This document shows positions 33,697 through 44,956 of a DNA stretch of 46,030 nt, piece by piece (within the stretch, counting starts at the first letter, position 1; the number at the start of each line of letters is the position of its first letter). Below the pieces are notes generated by a model. That model was not told the origin of the DNA. It did no database searches and saw only the letters and a list, made by a program, of their open reading frames with translations. A program made the position numbers and the translations under genes. The stretch is from NCBI GenBank assembly GCA_000969725.1, contig JXSR01S005260.1; one strand, written 5' to 3'. The stretch comes from Ophiothrix spiculata (taxonomy: Eukaryota > Echinodermata > Ophiuroidea > Amphilepidida > Ophiotrichidae).

Positions 33697-36554
33697 CTGT
33701 ATTGTGAAAAGAGGAGAAAATCACAAAATGCTCAGTTGCTCTAAGCATTGTGCTGGATTGACCAAATGATTCTCTTGACCTTTTATAGATTTTTTTTTCA
33801 TTTTGCTCTCGCATATATACAGTGGAAAAAAGATATATCAAAGAAATACCATTCATAATATTCGCTCAATGCGTAATTTTCTATAGCTAATATGAAGGGT
33901 AAATTGAACTGAACAATGCTATTATAAGCAATTGACCTTTTACGGACATCAAATGATGAGCGTCGTTATTTAATTATCAGAGTGGGACGCTTAGGACTGA
34001 CCTTAATCTTACAGTGAAAGAATTCCACAACGAGATCATATCTACGACTTCATAAGACCATAAACCTTTTTCAAACTTCATAAGATCACAAACCTTTTTA
34101 AAAATCCATTCGGATATCTTCAGAACGCCAAATCATGTTTGCTTTTAATCAACCAATCACTCACTTGATCATTAATACACATTTTTTAACAAACGCTGAC
34201 GCTTGGGAGCGGCAATTTTCGCGCACTTTCGCTCCAAATCATTTTTGTTCTAGGGTCAAGTAAATCTTAAGAAATTAACTCTTTTGCATTCCTCAATATT
34301 ATGAATTCTTAACTAGTGTCGGAAGATGAAACATCTATCAACGTTCAAAATACAAACAAATGACAAATTTTGTGGCACAAAATCTTACAAATCCAAGGCA
34401 TTTAAACATTATAACTATCATACCAATTTAAGGATATCAATGACAGCCTCAGGCAATTTGGAATTAAACGGTTTTCTTTGCCTTTGAAAAAACTCTTGTA
34501 ATTCTTTATATTATTTTTATATATTTTGCCATGAATTTCGAACTAAGTGCAATGTTATTTACAAGATACATGTTTAATCAAATTCAGCGCAAAGGACGTT
34601 AAAAAGATTATCAGATTACTTAGTAGCTTTTGCGTTTTTATGGTGCGAAACAAATCGACAGAGAGGTGGTAGCTTATCCCTTCTACCACCTTGGTAGACG
34701 ATAGTAAAGATAAGAAAAACCCTAAAATGAAAAGTAAAAAAAAACGATCAAAGTAATTTTCTTTTATTCTATTCTTTCAAATTTTTCACACTTTTCATAG
34801 ATAGGTTCAGTCAATGTAGGAACAAATCAACGTTGATGAATCCTTACCCTCGTCCAACTAAGAGGAAGGGTTCTTTAGAACATTAACTATAATTGCAAAA
34901 GGCGTTTATACAATTGCTGGGTCATACTTATAATTTCAGGATAATTTTGTAAGGGCGTGATGCACTTTATTTCAAAAAGAGTATAACATGCTTAAGGGCT
35001 TTATGCATTGAGCCGGGCTTGACCAAATAATTTTCTTGACTTTTAATATTTTTATCTTTAGATAAAGAAACAAGAAGAAATAAAAAAAAAAACACAATTC
35101 ATAATATTAGAGGGTATATTCTGTAGAAGATAAAACAGAAGATATACAATGCTACTATGAGAAAATGACCTTTTTACGGATATCAAATGATGAGCATCTT
35201 AATTCAATTATATAGCAAACGCCTAGGACTGACCTAATTTTAAAGTGAACGAAATCCCCTACCAACTAGACTTCATAAGACTTTTATAAAAAAAAACGCA
35301 CAGAAGGATCAATAATGGCTTTATTGAGCACATATAGCATATAATCAATTTGGTGTGTTTGTGTGTGTTTTATAATATATAAGTATAAATTATAGTCTTT
35401 ATCATCGACGTTGTAGGTCAGGTAAATCTAATAGATAGAGCACTTAAACATTTTATTATAATATTATGTACTTGAATTCCTAACTAGTACGGAAAGATAA
35501 AGACTCTTTTAAATGCTTTTAACAGTTTATATATATTTCAGCTTTACAAATACACGCAACTTGAAAGACAGATTATGTGGCAAATACTTTCACCATCACA
35601 AATATAAATTACCCAAGATATTTTAACATTATAGCTAAGACACCAACCTCTAATATAAGTGTGTCGGAATATTTACAGCACAATTCAAGGATATCAATGG
35701 CAACCTCGGGCTTTTGTAATCGAATGGCTTCCGTTGATTTTGTCGAATAGAAAGCATTCCCTTCATTCTTCACATATTCTGCTAGTTAGGCTAATACGCC
35801 AATTTCAGACTAAGTACAATGTTTTTTACAAGGTATGTTTAGAGGATCATATGACCAAATGAACATTCCTTAAAAGTACCAATATTATAATACAAAGTAC
35901 AGATTTAAATGTACTTGTAAGACTAAACCCTTAAATTAAAAATATTATTACGTTATGTCTTCTTTTACTGTTTTGAACTACTTGAGACCGATAACACAAC
36001 ATGACGTGGTTTTCAGAAGTAGAGTCACACAATGTAGGTATATGCCACGTTGTTTAACTTTCAACATATCATATAGTTTTCACTGATGCAGATATTTTCA
36101 AAATGTCGCCGTTTATTATGGTGTATTTTTTTAATAAAAGGTTTTGATTGAAGCTGGCAACCACTACCCTACCCTCAGACGGACGGCTCAACTATTTGCC
36201 GACACCCTGATTATTCCATCAAATGTAACGCAAAGGATGTAAAACAATTACCTAAATGTCTAAATCAGTTGCTTTGTTGCGTTTTTATGCAGCGAAAAGA
36301 ATTCACCGAGGTGGTAACAGCCATTCCCTGCTAACATGTGGGTTGAGATTCGATAAAACCATATTTTCAACAACAAAAAAATCAAAAGTAATGATTTTTT
36401 TTTTATTAAAATCTTTCAAATTATTTACCTTTAAGACAACCGAGGTATGACATACCCAGAAATAGGTTCAGTCAATGAAGGAGCATACCTTGTCGTTTAA
36501 GTTTAATTGACATGGCTGGAAACAAATCAACGTTGGTGAATCTTAATCAGAAAC

Positions 36555-36660
36555 CAGTCCACAGCTTGAGGCTAGACAACTGATTTTCTCGTATTTGCAT
36601 TTTCTCCGCAACTTCCTGGAAACGTGTCATAAGGTATCGAAGAAAGGAACTTCCATATGG
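36555..36660 (-). CDS. Candidate g-type exon, unit 3
   Basis: The minus-strand acceptor CTTTTGCTTGCAG leads into a 106-nt open segment that ends at ACTG|GTTTCTG. It reads PYGSSFLRYLMTRFQEV then AEKMQIRENQLSSLKLWT, and looks helical. Entry phase 0 and exit phase 1 fit the h-type exon before it and the e-type exon after it. In the next copy (42912-43085) the frame runs on beyond LWTGF, while in this copy a TGA follows five bases past the donor. The product is unknown. Confidence 0.4.
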
Positions 36661-37711
36661 CTGCAAGCAAAAGACCAGTATAGATCGGGTGCTAGAGCTC
36701 AGAGATGACGGGAAATTGAATTAATTGGATACCAAATATATAGGTTTACCGTGTAGAGCATGTTGACCCGATTAAGCCATTGGAGCTAAGTGCAAACGTA
36801 TATATAGTTGTATCCATTTCATAAACATTTTCTTGTGCGCATATCCAAAAATGTCTTTTTCTTTACTAGAGCCGAATAAATATCCATTTCCGTTGGAAAT
36901 TCTACTCGAAGTATTCACAATAGAAAGGACCAGTAGAATACCTATCAATATCCGACATTCCCTTCACCAGATATATATTTTACTGTAGAAGAACTTTAAC
37001 TCAAATGACAGGACTGCAAAAGTTGTACAATCTTAAATTAGCATGATTAGGTCCTTTGTTTGCCTATCTTAAATTTTAAACACAAGGCTGTGACGTTTGA
37101 TAAATAAAAAAGTTTCCATAGGTATTAAAATATGTATATGTACCCAATATCTAAATTTGTAGGAATGCTCATACTGTGCATAGTGGTGTAACGTCTCATA
37201 ATTCTATGACTTTTTTTATCTGCAAATGTCTCCCGGCTTTAGCCAGGGAATATTAGATGTAGCTTGATACCGCTCTGTACATTTTATTCCACCAGTCAAG
37301 TAGATCGTTGTTAGTGTGGGTAACACAACATATAACGAAATGTAATTTGGCAGACACGTTTGTGGAATCAAAAAACAAAACAAGTGCATATAATTTGATG
37401 CATCTTGTAACCACTTGAAATAGCAGCAGTGCTTGGTTGTAAAATAAATGAGGAACTTGGTGTAAAGTAAACAAGAGGTCTATCAAAGATATGCCTAGCT
37501 GAATTAACATTAACTACAAAGGACCACTATATAGTATGACTTGAATTCATGTTTTGGGAGGTTTTTGAAATCATGTATATTTAGGATATTTTTAGGATAG
37601 TTCTGAAGATGTGCAGCTTTAATAAGAAAACCATCAAGGCATGGTTTGCGTCTACCTTAAAAATCATTTCCGAATTCTGTCGGTTTATAGAATCTGCTTT
37701 CAAACTTTTAC

Positions 37712-37788
37712 CCTGATTGCTAAGTGCGTTTATACAATTGCTTAGCCATATTCGTAATTTCAGAGTAACGTCCCAAAGACATGGAGTA
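37712..37788 (-). CDS. Candidate c-type exon, third open copy
   Basis: It is again 77 nt, open (TPCLWDVTLKLRIW, LSNCINALSNQ), with acceptor TTTTACCTAAAG and donor CAGG|GTAAAAG. The sequence is much diverged from the 19012 and 33620 copies, but the SNCINALSN core and exon length are kept. The e-type copy at 38079-38206 lies 290 bp upstream on this strand, so the two could be spliced together if the intron is that short. Confidence 0.4.
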
Positions 37789-38078
37789 CTTTAGGTAAAA
37801 AGTTCGAGCTCTGTTACTTAAAGCATTCCCTAAATTCTAAATTAGATTTACGTCTTCATAAGACTACTATACTGGTACATTAAATGGGACTATACTGGTA
37901 CATTAAATTGGAAGAAAGATTTCATCGTGGCATTACTATATACATATTCAAGTTTTTACTTCTTTGTGTGTGTTTTTACAGCGTGTGCTTAAATTTTTAA
38001 AATGCACACTAAATGATGGACTATATTATGTAGCAGATTATAGCAAAATCATATATCTCTATCCAAAACATTTTACAC

Positions 38079-38206
38079 CAAGAGTGCGCAGTATTTACCA
38101 CACAATTCAAGGATTTCAATAACAACATGGGGCTTTCGTAATACTAATAGAATGACTACCGTTGCCTTTGACAAATAAAAAGCATTCCTTTCATACTCCA
38201 CATATT
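38079..38206 (-). CDS. Candidate e-type exon, unit 3
   Basis: Acceptor ATAACTGACAG is followed by 128 open nucleotides: YVEYERNAFYLSKATV, then LRKPHVVIEILELCGKYC. A donor-like CTTG|GTGTAA ends it. Relative to the unit 1 copy (9498-9621) there is a 6-bp in-frame insertion (LLVLRKP against RLQKP). Retention of frame through an indel is the best sign of past coding constraint here. Confidence 0.4.
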
Positions 38207-38322
38207 CTGTCAGTTATATTTTTGTTTTCAATTTCAAATTATATTAGAACGATTTCACTTTGAAAGTGTTATAACCAGATGTTCATTTTATTCCCGATAT
38301 TCATGATATTTGAAGTACATAT

Positions 38323-38552
38323 TAGTGTTCTCGCTAAGAATTTTGGCTTTGTGCAAAAGCGACATGAAAGAGCTAATACAGCTGTCCATCACCAATTTCG
38401 GAAAGATCACCTTAAAATGACAGTAATTGTGAATGCAATCTGAAAAAAACTGGAATGAAAGATGTTCTGTATAACCAAAACTCTATTTTTGTCTTTACAA
38501 TTTTTGAACTTCTGCGCCAATTTCGAGACATTTGGCATTAGCGGGAACACTG
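38323..38552. mobile_element. hAT-like MITE, unit 3 copy
   Basis: Flanks GTACATAT (38315-38322) and GTATACAT (38553-38560). The ends are TAGTGTTCTCGCTAAG and, reverse-complemented, CAGTGTTCCCGCTAAT. It is orthologous to 12451-12701, so the insertion predates the split of these two units. Confidence 0.8.
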
Positions 38553-38739
38553 GTATACATTTTATTTTATTTTATTAAGTACAGCTTGTAATGGACATTT
38601 GAAGGTAAGTTCAAACCCCGAAATTATGAATAAAACTAATGATTTTGATACGTTTTCAAACCATAGCTGAGACATGACACACATTTCAGAAATCGATTCA
38701 ATAAATATGGGAGCATGCGTTTAACTTTAATTGACATGG

Positions 38740-39500
38740 CTGGAAACAAGTCAACGTTGACGAATCTTAATCAGAAACCAGTTCACAGCCTAGAGCTAGA
38801 CAAATTTTCTCGTACCTGAATTTTCTCCGAAACTTCCTGGAAATCTGTCATATTTAAGGTATCGACGAAACGAAATCAAAAATGGTTGCAAGCAAAAGGC
38901 CAGTATTGATGGAGCGCAGAGCTCGATGAGAACGTGAATTTTAATTAATCAGTTACCTAATCTTTAGGTGTACTATCATACCGCTGGGTCAATCAAGCCC
39001 TTGAAGCTAAATGAATATGTACAGTGGCATCCATTTGTATTTTTTCCACAAATATTTAAAAAAAATCGTTGGAAAACTACATTTCATTGACTACTTTTTA
39101 CAAAGTTTTGCTTTCACTTTCGATGTTTACACATGGTCGATAAATTATCAATATCCATGTAAGGTCATTTAACTTTCAATCATAAATCTGTGACGATCGA
39201 TAAAAAGATTATAAAGGTACTAAAATATATATACACACAATATCTTTTTTGGATGTTTACAATGTACATTATTGTGAAATATCACTTATTGCAAACATAT
39301 GACGTTTTGATCTACATATTGTGCAAATATCTACCGGATTTAGTCAAGGAATTTCATGAAACTTGGCACCATGTTGAAAATGTTATTCCAGTCAAGTGGA
39401 TCGTTGGGAGTGTGTGTGCCATGACATATAACGAAATGTAATTGGCGGACACGTTTAAGTTAGGTAGTCACATAACAAGTGCATTTTGTCACCACTTGGA
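38740..39500. repeat. Diverged module after unit 3
   Basis: A decayed g-type copy (38740-38960), where the LSS-LWTG frame is interrupted, is followed by an a-block (39190-39480) with TCTACCGGATTTAG. The frame 39190-39441 on the plus strand is not shared with other a-blocks. No intact gene was seen. Confidence 0.6.
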
Positions 39501-39628
39501 ATAGCAGTACATCTTAAAAAAAATGAATGGCGAACTTGGTGCAAAGGAAAAACAACGTGCAATTCAATACCATCAAGTATATATATCATTCTTTTATTTG
39601 AAAAAACAAAACGGAAACAAAATATGTA

Positions 39629-39724
39629 GTGGAAATCCAGGACACGGGACCGTCTGGGTACTCCTAAATATATGCAAAAATGAAAGCCCAACAAATCATT
39701 AAACCATTTAACTTAAGAAAGCAC
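39629..39724. repeat. Left arm of inverted repeat bounding an inversion
   Basis: GTGGAAATCCAGGACACGGG through TTAACTTAAGAAAGCAC is the reverse complement of 41452-41542, with only a few substitutions and a short indel (CGGTCCCGTG against CCGTG). Confidence 0.9.
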
Positions 39725-41451
39725 ATCTCTCACTTCTCTCACTTTGGTTTTAGAGTGTGTGTATATAATTCATCTTCTAATACAAATTATGAATTAAAAT
39801 ACATATACTTTAAAAGAAAATGCTTCTCTGTTTTTATTAGATTTACTGTTATCAACAACGACGATGATATAAGCTATGAACCGCAAAAAGATAAAAGTCT
39901 GACTACATATTATGATGTGTTCAATTAAACCATGATAAATTAATGTTTCTTCCCATTCCATGTATAATAGTGTTATGAAATCGTAGATCTGATTCCGTTA
40001 TGGAATTCATTCTTATAAATGTAGGTCCGTCCTATTTAAGCGTTCTCTCTAAAATTGAATTAAGACGCTCATCATTTGATGTCCATAAAAAGGTAAGTTG
40101 CTATAATAGCATGTTCACTTCAGTTTTTATCTTCAAATTAGCTATTGAATATAAACGAATATTACGAATGTATTTATTAGATATTCATTTCTTTGATTGT
40201 TTTTCTTTACATGATTAATTATATTAAATGTCAAGTGAACCCAGAAGAGTGTTTAAAGTTACTGAACGTTTGCTCTTTTTACAATACAGTAACTCACGTC
40301 TTCAGAAAATTACCCTAAAGTTTTAAATAAGACCAAGCAAACTGTCTAAACTCCTTAAACAATCATGGTAAAGGTTCTTAAAGATATCATTCTATCGCAT
40401 TTAATTACGTTATTAATGACACTTAAATAACCCTCGTCTTCCTAAGTCTTTTTCTGTAACACGTATTCCTGAGGGGTGGGGAGATTTTAAACTTGGGACC
40501 GCCAAAAGTTATATTTCTATTGATACCAAGATCATGAAAATCGTAATCATGACGTCACAAAGTATTTCCGTACCGAAAAAATCGACTTTTTGCAAAAATT
40601 GCCACTTTTTTTCTTCAAAACATCGCTATAAAAGTTCTAAATGTCAGATTTTCGTCGGTTTTTTTGCTAATAAATGAAGGAATCAACAATTCTAACATGT
40701 AAGTTTCAAGTCAATAGCATGTAGATATTTTTCACAATGGCGATTTGAAATTTTCCGAGGTGGCAACCACCCCCTCCTACCCGCCGAATTTAATGGCCTA
40801 CCATAACCCCACCTTAGGTGGTACCCCCGAATTTTTTCGTCAAAATGACAGCAAAAGATGTAAAAACAATTACCCAAATGCTCGGGGTCGCTTTGTTTTG
40901 CGTTTTGGTGCAATCGGCGATCATCCGTTAGGGGGATGGGGGTGGTAACCACCCCCTTTAGGAAGACGAGGGTTAAAACAACGCTAAAAAGTGAGTAATA
41001 TTGATTCATGGTACCATGCTAAAGGTGGTTGGTGTCTTTAAACTGCACATCTTCAAAAAAAAAAACCTGAAATTGTAAAGATAGTCTAAAATATCGATAC
41101 TTTCATTGTTTACTGATGACCTGGAATTAAACCTTACTAGTCAGTCAGGTTCCTTTCCAGCCATAACATTTGGTATGACTTGGTGTAATGAAATACGGCG
41201 TCCGTGTGAGTGTCCTAGATTCTATTCATCTCTGTAGAACGTACTTCTACATGTGCGATCAATAAATCATTGATTGCGACTTATTCCGTGTAGTTCAATT
41301 ATACCCGGACTCCTGGTTATGTGAGACACTCAGCCTCATTAGACCGGCATAATACCGTCCGGAAACATTGTCCCTATATCAAATGCCGATTTCCACTTAA
41401 TCATTCTCCTGCCGGTCTGGTGGTTCCATATCTTTGCCTCCCCCTCTTTAT
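39725..41451. repeat. Inverted block of the tandem unit
   Basis: Read on the minus strand this block gives b, c, d and the start of e in normal order: GAAGATGTGCAG near 41050, CGTGAGTTACTGTATTG near 40285, ATCAAATGATGAGCG near 40075 and ATCATCGTCGTTGT near 39865. The normal e continuation resumes after 41542 on the plus strand. The block therefore looks inverted in place. Confidence 0.8.
40431..40972 (-). mobile_element. piggyBac-like MITE with 105-codon frame
   Basis: The ends are CCCTCGTCTTCCTAA and, reverse-complemented, CCCTCGTCTTCCTAA. The right flank is TTAA (40973-40976) and the left flank is ATAA (40427-40430), one change from TTAA. A minus-strand frame ends at 40692, starts upstream of the element (41009) and includes GYHLRWGYG, RRGWLPPRKI and EKYLHAIDLKLT. 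This aligns with GWLPPEKI and EKCLHAIHLKLT at 29225-29521. No DDE transposase features are visible. Confidence 0.75.
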
Positions 41452-41542
41452 GTGCTTTCTTAAGTTAAATGGTTAAATAATTTGTTGGGCTTTCATTTTT
41501 GTATATGTTTAGGAGTACCCAGACCGTGTCCTGGATTTCCAC
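41452..41542. repeat. Right arm of inverted repeat
   Basis: Partner of 39629-39724. It ends CCTGGATTTCCAC; the next bases (TCAAGTGACAGCTTCTGTAG) are normal e-block sequence. Confidence 0.9.
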
Positions 41543-42900
41543 TCAAGTGACAGCTTCTGTAGCACATAATCTCACAAATGCAAGACATTTTAATATAATA
41601 TTATAACTAACACACCAGAGGTGGTATTCAGCATATCCCACAATGCATTATTCTGATACACTTAGATATAATAGGCAATAATGGTTTTCTGGACTAGGGG
41701 CTATTAAGAATTTGAGAATTCCATTGAATAGTACTCATTCATATCTTTCCAGGGATGTGTTTCTTTTCACACTAGCCCAGTGTTTACCCACATTGCTGAC
41801 ACCATAAAAACGTCAGAAACCTGTACAAAAGTATAGGAGTTGAATTGGATTATCAGGTATATTGTACAATGTGCCAATGCATCGTGGGATATCATGAAAA
41901 CCACCTCTGCTAACACACCAAATTACTCAAGGATGTCGCAGTATTTACTGCACATTTCAAGGATATCGATATCAACCAAAGGCATTATAAATCACATGTC
42001 TTCCGTCACCTTTGACAAATAGAAACATTCCCGTCATATTTCACATAATTATATATGCTTCCAATGAAGGTAATATCTATCAATTTCAAACTGCGTACTA
42101 TGTTATTCATATGACTAAGTAAACGTTCCATTTGCGCTGATTAAAGGTAACAACGTGATTGTGCAAAGCTCAAATTTTAAAGGACTTTATTTACCCTTGC
42201 CTACCAAACCGTTTTGGCAACACGCCTTAGAACAAAGAGGGGGCGTTTACCGAACGCTATAATTTGGAATTGAGACTAACATAGAATTACGGTCTCCTCT
42301 ATTAATACCAAGATTATTTTCCATCGGCTTATGCTTTATGTAATTATGACGCAATATAAGGTCAATCGACATGAACATTCCATTATACAGTAAAATTATC
42401 TATATAGTCAAAAATCATAAAAATCAAACATTTTGCTAAATTTCTAGAACTGAATGAAGTTATTTGCATGTAAAGCAGGAAACTAGACTAGTGAGTTTAA
42501 CATATCCTAATTAAGTTGCAACCAAATATCATGTAGCTATTTTTTCAAAATGTCAACTTATATGCTTTCGATAGGGTAGAACTCTTTTGAAGGTGCAATA
42601 AATCACCTATCCATGGATTTCGATAGCTCAATCTACCCCTATCTTTTGTGGTATCTCTGATTCTTTTTAATCAAATTAAGCACAAAAAGATTACTTTTTA
42701 CTCGGGATGTAAGAAATCTGAAGCGACAGAGAGATTGTAGCCGCATCTTAACACACACCACGCACCTTGGTAGACAATGGTTAAGACAAGATAAACATGA
42801 AAAGTCTTAATATAAAAAATAAGATCAAAGGTATTTTTATCATACTGTTTCACATTATTTAATGGCTTTGACAAAACTGCGGCATGGCAGACTATTCAAA
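41543..42900. repeat. Diverged e and f blocks, e-type exon broken
   Basis: Blocks match 8180-8400 and 9460-9700. The e-type copy near 41930-42050 has lost one base in the NAFY codons but keeps YVKYDGN before it. A second, poorer e-copy is at 41600-41700. Nothing else gene-like was seen to 42900. Confidence 0.5.
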
Positions 42901-42911
42901 AATAGTTTCAG

Positions 42912-43085
42912 TCAATTTAGGAGCATGTCTCTTTGTTCAAGTTTAATTGACATGGGTGGAAACAAATTAATGTTGGTGAAACCAGTCCAAAGCTTAAGGC
43001 TAGACAAATGATTTTCTCGTATTTGTATTTTGTCCGAAACTTCCTGGGAACGTGTCATAAGGTATCGAAGAAAGGAACTTAGAAG
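42912..43085 (-). CDS. g-type segment with longest open frame
   Basis: The frame SSFLRYLMTRSQEVSDKI, then QIRENHLSSLKLWTGF, then TNINLFPPMSIKLEQ runs to TGA at 42912. In the other copies a 12-bp insertion containing TGA lies right after LWTGF; here it is absent. The acceptor region (TTGGCTTGGAGCAATCTTCT) no longer has the TTGCAG of the other copies, so splicing is uncertain. It may preserve the ancestral terminal exon. The product is unknown. Confidence 0.35.
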   Translation of the reverse strand, partial: LLSSFLRYLMTRSQEVSDKIQIRENHLSSLKLWTGFTNINLFPPMSIKLEQRDMLLN

Positions 43086-43149
43086 ATTGCTCCAAGCCAA
43101 AGACCAATTATTGATGGGGTAATAGAACTCTATGAAGCACATTGTTCAT

Positions 43150-43890
43150 GAACAGATGAATCCATCTATCTAAAGATATTTGCAGTTGGCGCATGATGTG
43201 AAAGAGAGGGATTGGTTACGTTTTGCCATTTCTTCCCAGTTTGAGGTAAAACATCAACTCGTAGAAACCTTTAAGTGGTAATCTTCACTACGTACAATTC
43301 TTACTGCTTCTATAACTTCCTGATGTTTATTCACACTATCGCTTTTACAACCTCATAAATCCTGTTCAAAAATAACGAAACATTTCCAAAAGCACTAAAC
43401 ACTCACCCTTAGTAAATGTGACCCACACTACTGAGAATGTGCGAAATTTAACAACCTTAATTATGTTTCTGTCCAAACTGATTTTTCAAAAGAATAGAAC
43501 ATGTGTCGGAAAAAACCCGGAAAAAATGCAACTCCCCTTGCAAAAAATAGTTTAGCTACGCCACTGGTTCACAATAATTAAAATCATTGATCATGGAAAA
43601 CAAATTAATCTCTTTAATATCAATACAGTCTATAAGATTAATATCATATTGGCCAGACAGTTAGATTTAATAATGCATCATCTCATTAAGAATGCATGTA
43701 CATGTACACAAATCTAATAAAAGATATTAGAATTACTGACAAATAGAAGAAAAGTAAACTTCAGGTTTTCTTGCAAGTAAATCGTACATCTGAATCAGGG
43801 GGGGCAGGAAGGTTCGTGAATTTACTGAATTTTAGACATTTTTAAAATCCCTATTCACGTACAAATTCTATGGAGAAAGTCATCTTTAAA
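43150..43890. other. Single-copy AT-rich DNA, nothing seen
   Basis: No match to the tandem units and no open frame longer than 60 codons was noted. No repeats beyond short A/T runs and one G run near 43800. Confidence 0.6.
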
Positions 43891-43893
43891 ACT

Positions 43894-43982
43894 ACTCGAT
43901 GCACCTATTTTTTTAAAAGGCCAAAAGAAAGAAAATGCAATTATAGGAGGAAAACCGAAAAAAAATTAGAGGTGCATCGAGT
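43894..43982. repeat. Foldback with ACTCGATGCACCT arms
   Basis: ACTCGATGCACCT (43894-43906) is the exact reverse complement of AGGTGCATCGAGT (43970-43982). Both arms continue inward into A/T-rich complementary runs and outward to AAAGTCA, so the weaker palindrome spans about 43875-44005. Confidence 0.75.
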
Positions 43983-44410
43983 AAATTTTGAAATAATTGA
44001 CTTTGTTTTATGAATTTCGCGGGGTTTTGTACTGTTTCCGCTATTGCAAGATTATTTTAAAATTAAACAGTTGCCGTTTCTTCTACGTAACTCAAGACGT
44101 CTTGACCTTAAATAGAAGCGCTGTAGCGACCTTTATCGATGTGTTACAGAGTTTGATAAACACGTTTTTTTTTCACTTCCGGGTCTCGCATCATCGCCGC
44201 CGTAGATTTCGATTCCATTGTCCTAAAACTATATCATGAGTAGCTCATTCAGGCCTATTTTTTAAAATAACATTATATTTGTATAAATATAACGATAATT
44301 GACAGAATTTGATCCAGAATCTGATATTCCATTTACTAAGTTCTGCGTACATTTCAATACGAATTGATTTGAGTGATATGGATTTAAAATGTTCACGATG
44401 ATAGTACGAA

Positions 44411-44484
44411 GTCTCAGTGGGCTAGTCGGTTAGCGCGTCGTGCTACGGCCCTGAAGGTACCGGGTTCGAGGTCTGGTATTGGCC
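44411..44484 (+). tRNA. tRNA-like SINE head or tRNA pseudogene
   Basis: Box A-like GTGGGCTAGTCGG and box B-like GGGTTCGAGGTC are about 45 bp apart. The T stem pairs weakly and the acceptor stem is poor. A T-rich stretch (44486-44526, with TTGTTGTTGT) follows and could act as a Pol III terminator. Most likely a SINE or tRNA-derived relic. Confidence 0.5.
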
Positions 44485-44529
44485 GGTTTTTTGTTGTTGT
44501 TTTTTTTCTTTGTTGTTGTTTTTTTCAAT

Positions 44530-44950
44530 AAGATTTTATAATATTCTTAAAAGATATCATTCTTTCAGACCAAATACCTTTCCCACTTCCTTTTCTCATT
44601 TTTATTTACAATTAAGACAGAATTTGCCACTACGTACTGTAGCAGCCGTGTTGCTGATTCATTTTTTCCGTTGCCATCGGGAGACCAGCCCTCCCCCCCC
44701 TGATCTGAATCTAGTTATTCTTGTAAATAAAATTACTGTACCATAGTTCTTACAATGGATTGCGGTGGCCATTATATGCCATCAGTTATGTAAGATGATG
44801 CTCTATCTCATATATATGATAAGCAAACAGGGTAGTTAATTTTGAACTCTGAAGATACACAATGAACATGGAATCTAAACTTTCAAGTCAATTATGTGTA
44901 TTCAGCTTTTTGGTCAGGTCAGTTGCATTAAGAGAAGAGATCAACGTCGG
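44530..44950. other. No gene seen
   Basis: A plus-strand frame at 44510-44746 is hydrophobic and P-rich from T/C tracts and is probably spurious. A C run lies near 44692. Confidence 0.5.
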
Positions 44951-44956
44951 CCCAAC

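Larger units (their letters stand above)
28165..38690. repeat. Tandem unit 3
   Basis: It starts with CAGTGTCCATCTTATC like unit 2. From 28165 to about 31560 it is closest to unit 2. It lacks the 7145-type hAT element but has the 12451-type one at 38323. It continues past the unit 1 end into further diverged modules. It contains the assembly gap. Confidence 0.85.
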
